The notes: a model not told the origin generated them from the letters alone. 64,000 bases of DNA from Burkholderia sp. FERM BP-3421 (GCF_028657905.1 NZ_CP117782.1:2480001-2544000); one strand, 5' to 3'. Counted from the stretch's first letter, positions 54,116 through 63,506 are shown. Numbers and translations are program-made.

Positions 54116-54889
54116 TCAGCGCCGGTAGCCGGGATCGACGCCGTCGACGAGCCGCTGCAGGGCATCGAACGCATCCTGGCCGGCGCCGAAGCGCGGGTCG
54201 AGATTGAGCGAGTCGCGCGCGCAGCCCTCGAGCACGGGCGTCGCGATGTCGAGCGCGGGGCCGACGGCCCCGGTCGCGACCTGCACCTCGCACGCGCGGT
54301 TGAGCAGCCACATCAGCGCGAACGCGTGCGCGAGGGTCGCGCCGATCGTCACCGGGCCGTGGTTGCGCAACAGCAGCACCGGCCGGCCGGCCGCGCTCGC
54401 GACGATGCGCGCGCCCTCGTCGCGCCGCACCGTGATGCCCTCGAAGTCGTGATACGCGATCCTGCCGTACAGCTGCGCCGCGTAGAAATTCGAGAACGCC
54501 AGGCCGCCGCGCGACGCGCACACCGCCATGGTCGGCGTCGTATGCACGTGCATCACGCAGTGCGCGTCCGGCAGCGCCGCGTGCAGGGCCGCGTGGAAGG
54601 TGAAACCCGCGGGATTGATCGGCCAGTCGGCGTGGCCGATCACCTGGCCGTCGAGATCGATCTTGACCAGGTTCGACGCGCACACCTCGCGGTAGTGCAG
54701 CCCGAACGGATTGATCAGGAAGTGCCCGTCCTCGCCCGGCACGCGCAGCGAGATATGGTTGTAGATCAGCTCGGTCCAGCCGAGCCGATCGAAGATCCGG
54801 TACGCGGCCGCGAGCTGCACGCGGGCGCGCCACTCGGCTTCGCCGAAGCGCGCCGGGCGCGGAAAAGGCTGGTCGGAATGCGAAGTCAT
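54116..54889 (-). CDS. Class II aldolase/adducin family protein
   Basis: A 257-residue zinc-dependent aldolase-like protein. Conserved elements are TELIYNHISLRVPGEDGHFLINPFG, the histidine pair in CVMHVHTTPTMAV and the third histidine in LLLRNHGPVTIG, which together bind the metal. Family members cleave or epimerise sugar phosphates (L-fuculose- or L-ribulose-phosphate) or act on other hydroxyacids; this subgroup without a partner kinase is uncharacterised. ATG 54889 has GGAGA 6 bases upstream. It is divergent from a LysR gene that probably controls it. Confidence 0.9.
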   Translation of the reverse strand: MTSHSDQPFPRPARFGEAEWRARVQLAAAYRIFDRLGWTELIYNHISLRVPGEDGHFLINPFGLHYREVCASNLVKIDLDGQVIGHADWPINPAGFTFHAALHAALPDAHCVMHVHTTPTMAVCASRGGLAFSNFYAAQLYGRIAYHDFEGITVRRDEGARIVASAAGRPVLLLRNHGPVTIGATLAHAFALMWLLNRACEVQVATGAVGPALDIATPVLEGCARDSLNLDPRFGAGQDAFDALQRLVDGVDPGYRR

Positions 54890-55012
54890 GGGGCGTCTCC
54901 TGAATGGTCCGGCGCGGCGTCCGGCCTTAAGATGCGAGACGGCGCGCGCCCCGCGAACGACCACGATACGGGCCGGCCGCGCGATGCGCCAACGAACTTT
55001 TCTGATCGATTC

Positions 55013-55026
55013 ATCCGTATACCGAT
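55013..55026. promoter_or_regulatory. Near-palindrome abutting the LysR start codon
   Basis: ATCCGTATACCGAT is symmetric at 12 of 14 positions around GTATAC and ends directly at the LysR ATG (55027). It lies in the 137-bp divergent region shared with the aldolase gene and could be a regulator site. No ribosome binding site is visible between it and the ATG. Confidence 0.3.
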
Positions 55027-55932
55027 ATGAATATCAGCCTGAGACAGCTGCGCGCGTTCACGGCCGTCGCGCGCCACGGCGGCTTCACCGAGGCCGCGCG
55101 CGCGATGCACGTGACGCAATCCGCATTGAGCCTGCTCGTGAAGGAGCTGGAAGCCGACCTCGGCTTTCGCCTGTTCGACCGCACCACGCGCAAGGTGAGC
55201 CTGTCGCAGGCCGGCGAGGAATTCCTGCCGCTCGCCGAGCGGATTCTCGACGACCTGCGCATCGCGACGCAGAACGCGTCGAGCATCGCGCAGTTGAAGC
55301 GCGGCATCGTGCGCGTGTGCGCGCCGCAGATCGTCGCGTGCACGCTGCTGCCGCCCGCGCTCGCCGCCTATCGCACGCGCTTTCCCGACATCCGGGTGCG
55401 GCTCGTCGACACCCTGCTCGACGCGATGCTGAACCCGGTGCTCGGCGGCGAGGCCGATTTCGCGATCGGCCCCGATCCCGGCCGCGACGACTATCTGGCG
55501 AAGCGCCCGCTGTTCCGCAGCCCGCACGTCGTCTGGTGCCGCCCCGACCATCCGTTCGCGGGACGCCGCACGCTCGGCTGGGACGCGCTCGCGGGCGAGC
55601 CGCTCGTCGCGACGGGCAGCGACTTCGCGCAGCGCATCCTGCCGCAGGTCCGCGCGCGCCATCCGCGCCTCGCGCTCGACATCGCGCACGAAGCGGCGTT
55701 CGTCACCACGGGCTTCGGCCTCGTCGCCGCCGGCCTCGGCATCAATGTCGGCCCCGACTATCTGGCGACGCTCGCGCACAGCTTCCAGCTCACCTCGGTC
55801 AAGCTGCGCGCGCCGGTGCTCGGCAGCGTCGTGTGCGCGTTCCACCGGCGCGACCGGCCGCTGTCGCCGGCCGCCGCGAGCCTGCTCGCGTTTCTCGCAG
55901 CGCATCTCGTCGCCGCGCGCGGCGGCGCGTGA
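55027..55932 (+). CDS. LysR family transcriptional regulator
   Basis: A 301-residue LTTR. The N-terminal winged HTH is textbook (SLRQLRAFTAVARHGGFTEAARAMHVTQSALSLLVKELEADLGFRLFDRTTR), followed by an effector-binding domain (about 90-295). It is divergent from the class II aldolase gene with 137 bp between starts, the usual arrangement of a LysR regulator and its target. No canonical ribosome site precedes the ATG. The ligand is unknown. Confidence 0.95.
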   Translation: MNISLRQLRAFTAVARHGGFTEAARAMHVTQSALSLLVKELEADLGFRLFDRTTRKVSLSQAGEEFLPLAERILDDLRIATQNASSIAQLKRGIVRVCAPQIVACTLLPPALAAYRTRFPDIRVRLVDTLLDAMLNPVLGGEADFAIGPDPGRDDYLAKRPLFRSPHVVWCRPDHPFAGRRTLGWDALAGEPLVATGSDFAQRILPQVRARHPRLALDIAHEAAFVTTGFGLVAAGLGINVGPDYLATLAHSFQLTSVKLRAPVLGSVVCAFHRRDRPLSPAAASLLAFLAAHLVAARGGA

Positions 55933-56155
55933 CGCGGCGGGCGGCGCGTTCCGCGATTTGCGCACCGCACAATCCTTCATTAAACTTTCATTTCCATTGC
56001 ATCCCGTGGCCTCCTCGCCACGTCCTCACGCGCCGCCCGCCCGGCGCGCCCGCCAGCCACGCAGCCCCCTCCGCCTGCGCAGCCAGCCCCGGCCACCGGG
56101 ACGGCGCGCACGGGCTCGCCGGATGCCGCCTTTCCCCTTCGAGGACGTTCCATCG

Positions 56156-58030
56156 ATGACATTCCGCTTCACCCCACCCATCCACCTCGCCGTCAGCCTC
56201 GCGCTGGCCTCGACCGCCCCGGGCGCGGGCGCCGCGCTGCAGCCGATCGACGAAGCGCCCGTCGCGCGCACGGTCGACATGCGCTGCCGGATCCATTCCG
56301 ATACGAGCACCGACTGCACCACGACCGTCCGTCTCACGATCCTGCGTCCGGCCGGCCGCGAAATGATCTCGCGGCTCGACTTCCGCTACCTCGAGAACGA
56401 CCGCCTCGACATCCGCGACGCAGCCGTGATCCAGCCCGACGGCACGCGGACGCCGCTCGCGGCGTCGCAGATCGACACCCGCACCGCGCCGAACCCGGCC
56501 GCCGGCCTGCGCCGCACCCGCCAGACCTCGCTCGCGTTTCCGGGCCTGCGGGTCGGGAGCGCCGTGGTCTACACGCGCGTCGAGCACACCTCGGCCACAC
56601 CGCTCGCCGCCGAGTTCCACGAACGCCTGACATTCGGCCCGAAGCCCATACGCGACGACCGCTACCGCGCCGAATTCCAGGCCGACCGGCCCATCGTGTG
56701 GCGCGGCGAGCAGATGGAGGACTATCGCATCGAGACGTCCGACGACGACAAACGGCTCGTGATCGACCTGCGCGCGCCGCGCTACGTGAATCTCGTCAAC
56801 GAAGCGGACAGCGTGCTGCGCCGGATCCCGCGCATCGAAATCGCGAGCAGCCTGAACGCGCAGGACCACTTCGGCGCATACGCGGCCCGCTACGACGCGA
56901 TCCTGTCCGCGCCGCTGCCGCCCGCGGCCGCGGCGGCCGTGGCCGAGGCGCGCGCGCGTCCCGAGCCGGAGCGGGTCGCCGCACTGCTCAGGCATATCGA
57001 TGCGCACTACCGCTATCTCGGCGACTGGCGCGCGAGCGAGCGCGGCTACGTGCCGTTCGAGCTGGAGAAGATCGAAGCGAACGGCTACGGCGATTGCAAG
57101 GATCTCGCGATCCTGCTCGCCGCCATGCTGAACGCGAGCGGCATCGCCGCGCGCCCCGCGTGGGTGTCGCTCGGCAGCGATGCGCCGCCGCTGCTGATCC
57201 CCGGCGCCCGCGCGCCGAATCACGTGGTGGTGCGCGCCATCGTCGACGGTCGCATCTGGTGGCTCGACCCGACCAGCCCGACCTATCTGCCGGGCCGTAC
57301 GCTGCCCGGCCTGCAGGATCGCTGGGCGCTCGTCGCGGAAGCGGGTGGGCGCGTGCGCGAAGCGCGCATCGCGGCGGAAGCGCCGACCGTCGGCGCGGAC
57401 GCGACGCTCCACAGCCGCATCGCCCCCGACGGCAGCGCGCGCCTCGACGGCCGCGCCGTGCTCGGCGGGCTGCCGCTGCTGCGCCTGCTCGCGCTCGATC
57501 GCGACCAGGGTGCGAGCGTCGGCGACCAGCGGCTGTGCACGCGCTGGTTCAACGAGCCCGTGCGCTGCGACATCGAACGGCCGCGTACCGACAGCATCTG
57601 GAGCGGCCCCTATGCGGTGCGCGCGATGGGCGAGGACCGCAACGTGCTGGAACGGGTGTCGGGAAAATCGGTGTATGACGGCGGCAAGCTGCGCGCGCAG
57701 TGGGAATACTACGCGGACTACCGGCAGTCGCGCGGCGCGGGCGACCTCTACCTCTCGGACGCCGACGTCACCGAGGTCTCGGTCCGTCTCGACGGGGTGC
57801 GGCCGGCGCGGCCGCTCGGCGCGTGCGCCGCGCATTCGCCGTGGTTCGATCTCGACGTGACGCCGGAACCGCGCGCGGAAGGTCTTGCGTACCGCTACCG
57901 GTTCGCGCAGAAGGTGCGCTGGCTCGATCACGACGACCTGGCGGGCGACGCGTTCGGCCGCTTCCTCGACGATGCGCGCCGCTGTACCGACGCGCTGCGC
58001 CAGACCGTGACCTTCGGGCCGTCGCGTTGA
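56156..58030 (+). CDS. DUF3857 / transglutaminase-like periplasmic protein
   Basis: A 624-residue exported protein. After a signal peptide (LAVSLALASTAPGAGAA, residues 10-26) come a DUF3857 domain (about 30-230) and a transglutaminase-like cysteine-protease-fold domain (about 270-390) with Cys in NGYGDCKDLA, His in APNHVVVRA and Asp in WWLDPTSP, so the triad is intact. The C-terminal ~200 residues are beta-rich and unassigned. GAGGACG lies about 9 bases before the ATG at 56156. The function of this combination is unknown; periplasmic peptide or protein modification is possible. It is 223 bp downstream of the LysR gene and convergent with the efflux operon. Confidence 0.88.
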   Translation: MTFRFTPPIHLAVSLALASTAPGAGAALQPIDEAPVARTVDMRCRIHSDTSTDCTTTVRLTILRPAGREMISRLDFRYLENDRLDIRDAAVIQPDGTRTPLAASQIDTRTAPNPAAGLRRTRQTSLAFPGLRVGSAVVYTRVEHTSATPLAAEFHERLTFGPKPIRDDRYRAEFQADRPIVWRGEQMEDYRIETSDDDKRLVIDLRAPRYVNLVNEADSVLRRIPRIEIASSLNAQDHFGAYAARYDAILSAPLPPAAAAAVAEARARPEPERVAALLRHIDAHYRYLGDWRASERGYVPFELEKIEANGYGDCKDLAILLAAMLNASGIAARPAWVSLGSDAPPLLIPGARAPNHVVVRAIVDGRIWWLDPTSPTYLPGRTLPGLQDRWALVAEAGGRVREARIAAEAPTVGADATLHSRIAPDGSARLDGRAVLGGLPLLRLLALDRDQGASVGDQRLCTRWFNEPVRCDIERPRTDSIWSGPYAVRAMGEDRNVLERVSGKSVYDGGKLRAQWEYYADYRQSRGAGDLYLSDADVTEVSVRLDGVRPARPLGACAAHSPWFDLDVTPEPRAEGLAYRYRFAQKVRWLDHDDLAGDAFGRFLDDARRCTDALRQTVTFGPSR

Positions 58031-58041
58031 TGGGTTGATGC

Positions 58042-58078
58042 GCCGATGCGCCGATGCATTGCGCATCGGCGCATCGGC
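58042..58078. terminator. Strong hairpin between convergent genes, no T-run
   Basis: A perfect 16-bp inverted repeat, GCCGATGCGCCGATGC (58042-58057) and its complement (58063-58078), with a 5-base loop. It occupies the 54-bp gap between the DUF3857 gene and the convergent efflux pump gene. Neither strand has a T tract, so it may act as a barrier or 3'-end stabiliser rather than a standard intrinsic terminator. Confidence 0.5.
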
Positions 58079-58084
58079 CTCGGC

Positions 58085-59641
58085 TCAGTGCGCGCCCGCC
58101 GCGCTCGCGGTGTCGGCGCCGCCCGCGCGCGACGGCTTGGTGATCCAGATCAGCGGGATGATCAGGATGAAGATCACGGACGCCGCGTAGAAGATGTCGT
58201 TGAGCCCCATCACGGCCGCCTGGTTGTTCACCGACGCGTTGAACAGCGCATGCGCGGAGTCCGTGCCGAGCTGCAGCATCGAGCGCGAGTTGTCGATCTG
58301 CGCGGCGAACAGCGGATTGGTCGCGTTCGCCTGCTCGGTCAGCCGTTCGTGGTGCAGCACCATGCGGTTGTTCCAGGCATTGCCGATCAGCGAAGTGCCG
58401 ACCGCGCCGCAGAAGGTCCGCCCGAAATTCGACAGGCCCGCCGCGGCGGGAATCTTGTCGGGCGGCAGCCCGGACAGGATGATCGAGGTCAGCGGCACGA
58501 AGAACATCGCCATCGGAATGCCTTGCAGCAGCGTCGGCAGGATCAGGTGCCACTGGTCGATGTCGGTGTAGAACGTGGTGCGCATCATGAACACGATCGC
58601 GAAGCTGACGAACGCCATCGTCGCGATGATGCGCGGATCGGAGCGCGGCAGGATGCGGCCCATCAAGGGCGTCAGGATCACCGCGAACACGCCGAGCGGC
58701 GCCGTGGTCAGCCCGGAGTCGACGGCGCGGTAGCCAAGGCTGCCCTGCATCCACTGCGGCAGGATCACGAGCGTGCCGAAGAACAGCCCGTACGCCACCG
58801 AGATCGCGATCGTGCCGCCCGCGAAGTTGCGCATCTTGAACAGCCGGATGTCGACGATCGGGTTCTTCTCGGTCAGTTCCCACACGATGAAGAACGCGAA
58901 CGAAACGAGCGACACGATGCCGAGCGCGACGATCATCGGCGAGTTGAACCAGTCGAGATCCTTGCCCTTGTCGAGCATGATCTGCAGCGCGCCGACCCAC
59001 AGCACCAGGAGCCCGAGCCCGACGGTGTCGATCGGCAGGCGTCGCGCCGGCGTCTCGCGATGCCGGAAGATGCCCCAGGTCACGGCCGCGGCGAACAGGC
59101 CCACCGGCAGGTTGATGTAGAAGATCCAGGACCAGCTGTAGTCATAGGTGATCCAGCCGCCGAGCGACGGCCCCGCGATCGGCCCGACGAGCGCCGTCAT
59201 CGACCACAGCGCGAGCGCGGTCGACGATTTCTGTTTCGGCCACGCGCCCAGCAGCAGCGCCTGCGAGAGCGGCGCGAGCGGCCCCGCGACCGCGCCTTGC
59301 AGGATCCGCGCGGCGAGCAGCGTCGGCAGGTTCGGCGCGACGCCGCACAGCCAGGAGGCGAACACGAACAGCAGGATCGAGGTCACGAACAGCCGCACCT
59401 GGCCGAAGCGCTGCGTGAGCCAGCCCGTCAATGGAATCGAGATCGCGTTCGCGGCCGCGAAGATCGTGATCACCCAGGTGCCCTCGTCGACGGATACGCC
59501 GAGGTCGCCCGAGATGGTCGGGATCGCGACGTTCGCGATCGACGAATCGAGCACGTTCATGAACATCGCGAGCGACACCGCGAGGGTGCCGAGCGCGAGC
59601 TTTCCGCCCGAGAGCGGTGGAGGAGCAGCGTGTTGGGACAT
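58085..59641 (-). CDS. EmrB-type DHA2 multidrug transporter of a tripartite efflux system
   Basis: A 518-residue, 14-segment MFS exporter. The N-terminal LAMFMNVLDSSIANVAIPTISGDLG is characteristic of EmrB proteins, as are motif A-like LTQRFGQVRLFV and motif C-like LVGPIAGPSLGGWITYDYSWSW-type order. It is last in the operon MarR - MarR - outer-membrane factor - EmrA - EmrB, 41 bp after emrA-like. It exports hydrophobic or acidic toxins through its adaptor and the outer-membrane channel. Drug specificity is not predictable. Confidence 0.95.
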   Translation of the reverse strand: MSQHAAPPPLSGGKLALGTLAVSLAMFMNVLDSSIANVAIPTISGDLGVSVDEGTWVITIFAAANAISIPLTGWLTQRFGQVRLFVTSILLFVFASWLCGVAPNLPTLLAARILQGAVAGPLAPLSQALLLGAWPKQKSSTALALWSMTALVGPIAGPSLGGWITYDYSWSWIFYINLPVGLFAAAVTWGIFRHRETPARRLPIDTVGLGLLVLWVGALQIMLDKGKDLDWFNSPMIVALGIVSLVSFAFFIVWELTEKNPIVDIRLFKMRNFAGGTIAISVAYGLFFGTLVILPQWMQGSLGYRAVDSGLTTAPLGVFAVILTPLMGRILPRSDPRIIATMAFVSFAIVFMMRTTFYTDIDQWHLILPTLLQGIPMAMFFVPLTSIILSGLPPDKIPAAAGLSNFGRTFCGAVGTSLIGNAWNNRMVLHHERLTEQANATNPLFAAQIDNSRSMLQLGTDSAHALFNASVNNQAAVMGLNDIFYAASVIFILIIPLIWITKPSRAGGADTASAAGAH

Positions 59642-59682
59642 GGAGGCGTGCCTGCGTGGAAGGGGCGCGGCGGATGCGCCGC

Positions 59683-60897
59683 TCAGGCCGCCGGCCGCGC
59701 GGCCGGCGCCGGCGCCGGCGCGGCAGCGTTCGCGCCGCCTGCGTTCGCGCGGATGATGCGGGCGATCTCGGCATCGGCCTCGTCGCCGTACTTCGCGAAC
59801 ACGTCGGTCTGGTAGACCGTGTTCTGCACGCTGCCGAGCTGGCCGCCGCTTTCGTCCTTGATCGCGACGTCGACCTGCATCGACAGGCCGATCCGCAGCG
59901 GATGCTTCGCCAGCGCCTGCGGATCGAGCGCGATCCGCACGGGCAGGCGCTGCACGACCTTGATCCAGTTGCCGGTCGCGTTCTGGGCGGGCAGCAGCGA
60001 GAACGCGGAGCCCGTCCCCGCCGAGAAGCCGACGACCTTGCCGTGATAGGTGACCGACGAGCCGTAGATGTCGGCCGTCAGTTCGACCGGCTGGCCGATC
60101 CGCATATGGTTGAGCTGCACTTCCTTGAAGTTCGCGTCGACCCAGATCTGGCCGAGCGGCACCACCGACATCAGCGGCGTGCCCGGCGACACGCGCTGGC
60201 CGACCTGCACCGAACGTTTCGCGACATAGCCCGTGACCGGCGCGGGCAGCGTGTTGCGCGCGTTGTTCAGGTAGGCGTCGCGCACCCTGGCGGCGGCCGC
60301 GAGCACGTCGGGATGGTTGACGATGGTGGTATCGGCGGTCAGCGCGCGGTTCGCGGCGAGCTGCTGGCGGGTGGCGTCGAGCGACGCCTGCGCGCCCTTG
60401 ACCGCGTCGCGCGCGTGCGAGATCTCTTCCTGCGACACCGCGCCCGTCTGCGCCACCGCGAGGCGGCGGCGCAGGTCGTCCTGCGCGCGCGACAGGTCGG
60501 ACTCGCGCAGCGCGACCTGGGCGCGATACTGGTCGTCGTCGACATACCGGCCGCGCACCTGGCGCACCGTCTGAGCAAGATTCGCTTCCGCCTGTTGCAG
60601 CGCGACGCGCGCATCGGCGGGATCGAGCTGCACGAGCGGCTGGCCCGTGCGGATCGACTGCGTGTCGTCCGCGTTCACCGCGATCACGGTGCCCGTCACC
60701 TGCGGCGTGATCTGCACGACGTTGCCGTTCACGTAGGCATCGTCGGTCGACTCGTAAAAGCGCGCGACGAGGAAATAGTAGAGACCGTAGGCGATCGCGG
60801 CGATCACGATCACGACGACCAGCAGCGTCATCATCCGCTTGCGCTTGCCGCCTTCCTGCGGCGCGGCCGCCACCGGCGGCTGTTGGGATTCGCTCAT
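59683..60897 (-). CDS. EmrA/HlyD-type membrane-fusion protein
   Basis: A 404-residue periplasmic adaptor. One N-terminal membrane anchor (MTLLVVVIVIAAIAYGLYYF, about 22-45) is followed by the biotinyl-lipoyl-like part (STDDAYVNGNVVQITPQVTGTV), a long coiled-coil hairpin (about 100-205; ARDAVKGAQASLDATRQQLAANR), and the beta-barrel domain (VQVGQRVSPGTPLMSVVPLG, WVDANFKEVQLNHM). It joins the EmrB-type pump to the outer-membrane factor. The last ~20 residues are an Ala/Pro tail. It is 82 bp after the outer-membrane factor gene. Confidence 0.95.
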   Translation of the reverse strand: MSESQQPPVAAAPQEGGKRKRMMTLLVVVIVIAAIAYGLYYFLVARFYESTDDAYVNGNVVQITPQVTGTVIAVNADDTQSIRTGQPLVQLDPADARVALQQAEANLAQTVRQVRGRYVDDDQYRAQVALRESDLSRAQDDLRRRLAVAQTGAVSQEEISHARDAVKGAQASLDATRQQLAANRALTADTTIVNHPDVLAAAARVRDAYLNNARNTLPAPVTGYVAKRSVQVGQRVSPGTPLMSVVPLGQIWVDANFKEVQLNHMRIGQPVELTADIYGSSVTYHGKVVGFSAGTGSAFSLLPAQNATGNWIKVVQRLPVRIALDPQALAKHPLRIGLSMQVDVAIKDESGGQLGSVQNTVYQTDVFAKYGDEADAEIARIIRANAGGANAAAPAPAPAARPAA

Positions 60898-60979
60898 GGC
60901 GAGTTTCTCCGTCTTATCTCGAGTAGTACGTGTGTGTATGAATTGGAATCGGTTCGGGCGGCGGGCGGCTCAATCCGCC

Positions 60980-62464
60980 TCAGTTCGCATTCGATGCCTG
61001 CCGCGCGACCACGGGCGCGGCGAGCCGCGTGCCGGTCGCGTCGAAGCCGCCGCCGAGCGCGCGGATCAGGCCGATCTGCAGATCGCGCCGGCGCATCTTC
61101 AGGTTCGTCACCGTCTGTTCGGCCGCGAGCCGGTTGCTGTCCGCGTTCAATACCTGCAGCTGCGGCGACAGCCCGCCCTTGTAGCGGATCACCGCCAGCT
61201 CGTAAGCCTTCGTCGACGCGTCGAGCGCGCGCTGCGCATCGCCCATCTGCTGGTCGATCGAGCGGATCGACGACACCTGCGTCGCCACCTCGTTCAGCGC
61301 GTTCACGAGCGTCTGGTCGTAGTTCGCCACGTCGAGATCGAAGTCCGCATAGCGGCCCTTGAGCTGCGCGCGCAGCGCGCCCGCATCGAAGATCGGCAAG
61401 TGGATCGCCGGGCCGAACTGCGCCTGCCGGCTCGCGAAATTGAGGAATTTGCCCCAGCCGAACGCATCGAAACCGAAGCCCGCCGCGAGGTTCACGTCGG
61501 GGTAGAACTCCGCCTTCGCTTCCTTCACGTTGTGCAGCGCCGCCTCCACCTGCCAGCGCGCGGCCACCAGGTCCGGCCGCCGCGCGACCAGATCGGCCGG
61601 CAGGTTGTCCGGCAGCGCCACCGCGCCGCTCGGGTTCAGCACCGGCTCGGCGATCGACAGCCCGCGATCCGGGCCCTTGCCGAGCAGCGCCGCGAGCTGG
61701 TAGCGCGTCGTCGTGATCTGGCCGTCGAGATCCGACAGCGTCGATTGGCTGGTCGCGACGTTGCCGCGCGCGGTCTGCCGCTCGACGTTGGTGTCGAGCC
61801 CCGCGCCGACCCGGCCGTCGGTGATCTTGCCCACGGTCTCGCGGTTGCCGATCTCGCGTTGCGCGATGTCGCGCAGCGCGTACAGCTGCGCGAGCTGGTT
61901 GTAGGTGCGCGCCACCGACGACGCGAGCGTCACGCGCGCCTGCTGCAGGTCCGCCTCGGCGGCTTTTTCCTGCGACACGGCCATCGCCAGCCGCGCGCGG
62001 TTCTTGCCCCACAGGTCGAGCTCCCACGACGCGCTCGCGAGCGCGTTGTTCTCGCTGTACCAGCTGCCGCCGTACGGCGGCGGGAACAGCCCGTTGCCCG
62101 AATACAGCTCGCGGGTCCACGAATACTTCGCGTCGGCCTTCGGCAGCAGCGTCGCGCGCGACGAATCGATATACGACGCCGCCTTCGCGATGCGCGCCTG
62201 CGCCTGCGCGATCGACGGGCTGCCGGCGAGCGCCTCGTCGATCAGCTTCGGCAGCTGCGGATCGCCGAACTGGCCGGCCCAGTCGAGCGCGGGCCACGGG
62301 CCCCCTTCGCCGGGCAGGCTGCGCGCGGTCTCGAACTGCGACGCGGGCGCGATCTGCTTGTCGCTCTTGATGCCGATGTAGTTCGCGCAACCCGCGAGCG
62401 CGAACGCGGCCGCCGCCGCGACGACGACCGCGCGGCCCCGCGCGATTCGGATCGACGCGCTCAT
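60980..62464 (-). CDS. NodT/OprM-type outer-membrane efflux lipoprotein
   Basis: A 494-residue TolC-superfamily channel subunit. The signal sequence ends in FALAGC (Cys26 for lipid attachment). Two outer-membrane-factor repeats are visible, each with a strand-loop-strand and long helices: ALASASWELDLWGKNRARL in the first, ATQVSSIRSIDQQMGDAQRAL and RYKGGLSPQLQVLNA in the second. PDLVARRPDLVAARWQVEAAL is a further family signature. It forms the exit duct of the pump encoded by the next two genes. It starts 66 bp after the second MarR gene. Confidence 0.95.
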   Translation of the reverse strand: MSASIRIARGRAVVVAAAAAFALAGCANYIGIKSDKQIAPASQFETARSLPGEGGPWPALDWAGQFGDPQLPKLIDEALAGSPSIAQAQARIAKAASYIDSSRATLLPKADAKYSWTRELYSGNGLFPPPYGGSWYSENNALASASWELDLWGKNRARLAMAVSQEKAAEADLQQARVTLASSVARTYNQLAQLYALRDIAQREIGNRETVGKITDGRVGAGLDTNVERQTARGNVATSQSTLSDLDGQITTTRYQLAALLGKGPDRGLSIAEPVLNPSGAVALPDNLPADLVARRPDLVAARWQVEAALHNVKEAKAEFYPDVNLAAGFGFDAFGWGKFLNFASRQAQFGPAIHLPIFDAGALRAQLKGRYADFDLDVANYDQTLVNALNEVATQVSSIRSIDQQMGDAQRALDASTKAYELAVIRYKGGLSPQLQVLNADSNRLAAEQTVTNLKMRRRDLQIGLIRALGGGFDATGTRLAAPVVARQASNAN

Positions 62465-62530
62465 TGCGTACGCTCCCGCGCGATGCGCTTCATTGCCCTG
62501 ATGTCCATGCCTGTGATTCCCCGATGAAAG

Positions 62531-63004
62531 TCATGTTGTTCCGTGCACGCCGCCCCGGTTCGCCCGCATGCGCGCAAGCAGGCGTACGAGGTGGCGCGCG
62601 TCCTCCGGCGAGCAGCCGGCGAGCAGGTCGCCTAGCACCGCGCGAAAAATGGCCGGCAAGGCCGCCGCGTGCGCGCGCCCCGCTTCCGTGAGCGCGACGC
62701 GCACGATCCGCCGATCGTCGTGGCCGCGCACCCGCGCCAGCAGGCCGCGATGTTCGAGACGATCGAGCATGCGGGTGGCCGAACTCGCGTCGACGCCATG
62801 CGCGCGCGCCAGCTCGACCACGCTCGCCTCGTGGCGGCGCGCCAGCATGAACAGCAGGCGGCCCTGCATGCCGGTCACGCCGAGCGCCGCGCGCGTCCGT
62901 TGCGACAGCCGTTGCGCGAACGCCGCGTCGGCCCGCGACAGCAAGGCGCCCAGGCTGTCGTCCCCGCACCGGGACGCTTCCGCCCACGCGTCCGGCCGCG
63001 TCAT
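62531..63004 (-). CDS. MarR family regulator of the efflux operon (second)
   Basis: A 157-residue winged-helix repressor. The DNA-binding part is about 45-110 (VVELARAHGVDASSATRMLDRLEHRGLLARVRGHDDRRIVRVALT), including the wing D-D-R-R. It starts 21 bp after the first MarR gene stops and is followed by the outer-membrane factor gene, so all five genes probably form one transcript. The presence of two MarR proteins suggests separate ligands or a heteromeric arrangement. Confidence 0.92.
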   Translation of the reverse strand: MTRPDAWAEASRCGDDSLGALLSRADAAFAQRLSQRTRAALGVTGMQGRLLFMLARRHEASVVELARAHGVDASSATRMLDRLEHRGLLARVRGHDDRRIVRVALTEAGRAHAAALPAIFRAVLGDLLAGCSPEDARHLVRLLARMRANRGGVHGTT

Positions 63005-63025
63005 GCGCGCCGCTCCGGCGCGCCG

Positions 63026-63460
63026 TCACGCGCGCGCCACATCGCGCACCACCTGTGACAGTTCATGCCGCAGGCGCGCGGCCCGCCGCGCGCCGAAGCG
63101 CGACTCGAACGCCTGCTGCGCGTCGCGCCAGCGCATCGCGGCATCGGACAGCTTCACGCGCCCCGCTCCGGTCAACACGAAGCGCAAGCCGCGGCCGCGC
63201 TCCGCCGTCACGCGGCGCGCGACCCACGCGCCGCGCAGGAGCGGGCGCAAGGTGCGAATGAGTGTCGTGCGATCCGTGGATGTGGCCCGCGCCAGTTCCA
63301 CCATCGACAGCTCCTCGCCCGTCGACAGCGCGCGCAGGATGCAGAATTGCGCGGGCGTCACGCCCGCATCTGACAAATACCTTTCGTAGAACTGGGAGAG
63401 GTGCCTCGCGGCCCGCCGAATGGCAAAGCAATCGTCATCGACGGAAGGCTGAGTGTGCAT
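63026..63460 (-). CDS. MarR family regulator of the efflux operon (first)
   Basis: A 144-residue MarR protein, divergent in sequence from its neighbour. Its DNA-binding region is about 40-95 (STGEELSMVELARATSTDRTTLIRTLRPLLRGAWVARRVTAERGR). ATG 63460 (MHTQPSVDDD) is used; a GTG two codons upstream is possible, and neither has a clear ribosome site. It is the first gene of the efflux operon. A 10-bp dyad 15 bp upstream is a likely operator. Confidence 0.9.
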   Translation of the reverse strand: MHTQPSVDDDCFAIRRAARHLSQFYERYLSDAGVTPAQFCILRALSTGEELSMVELARATSTDRTTLIRTLRPLLRGAWVARRVTAERGRGLRFVLTGAGRVKLSDAAMRWRDAQQAFESRFGARRAARLRHELSQVVRDVARA

Positions 63461-63474
63461 GCGCACAGACTAGT

Positions 63475-63506
63475 GGCGCACGACCTGCGCATCAACGTCG
63501 TGCGCC
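63475..63506. promoter_or_regulatory. Dyad operator candidate upstream of the MarR-efflux operon
   Basis: GGCGCACGAC (63475-63484) and its exact reverse complement (63497-63506) are separated by 12 bases, so equivalent points are 22 bp apart, two helical turns. The dyad ends 15 bp from the first MarR ATG. Autorepression by one of the two MarR proteins is inferred. Confidence 0.5.

Noticed and set aside
60839..62527. Long plus-strand frames opposite the efflux operon
   Set aside because: No ribosome binding sites, repetitive Arg-rich products, and the opposite strand encodes recognisable proteins throughout.
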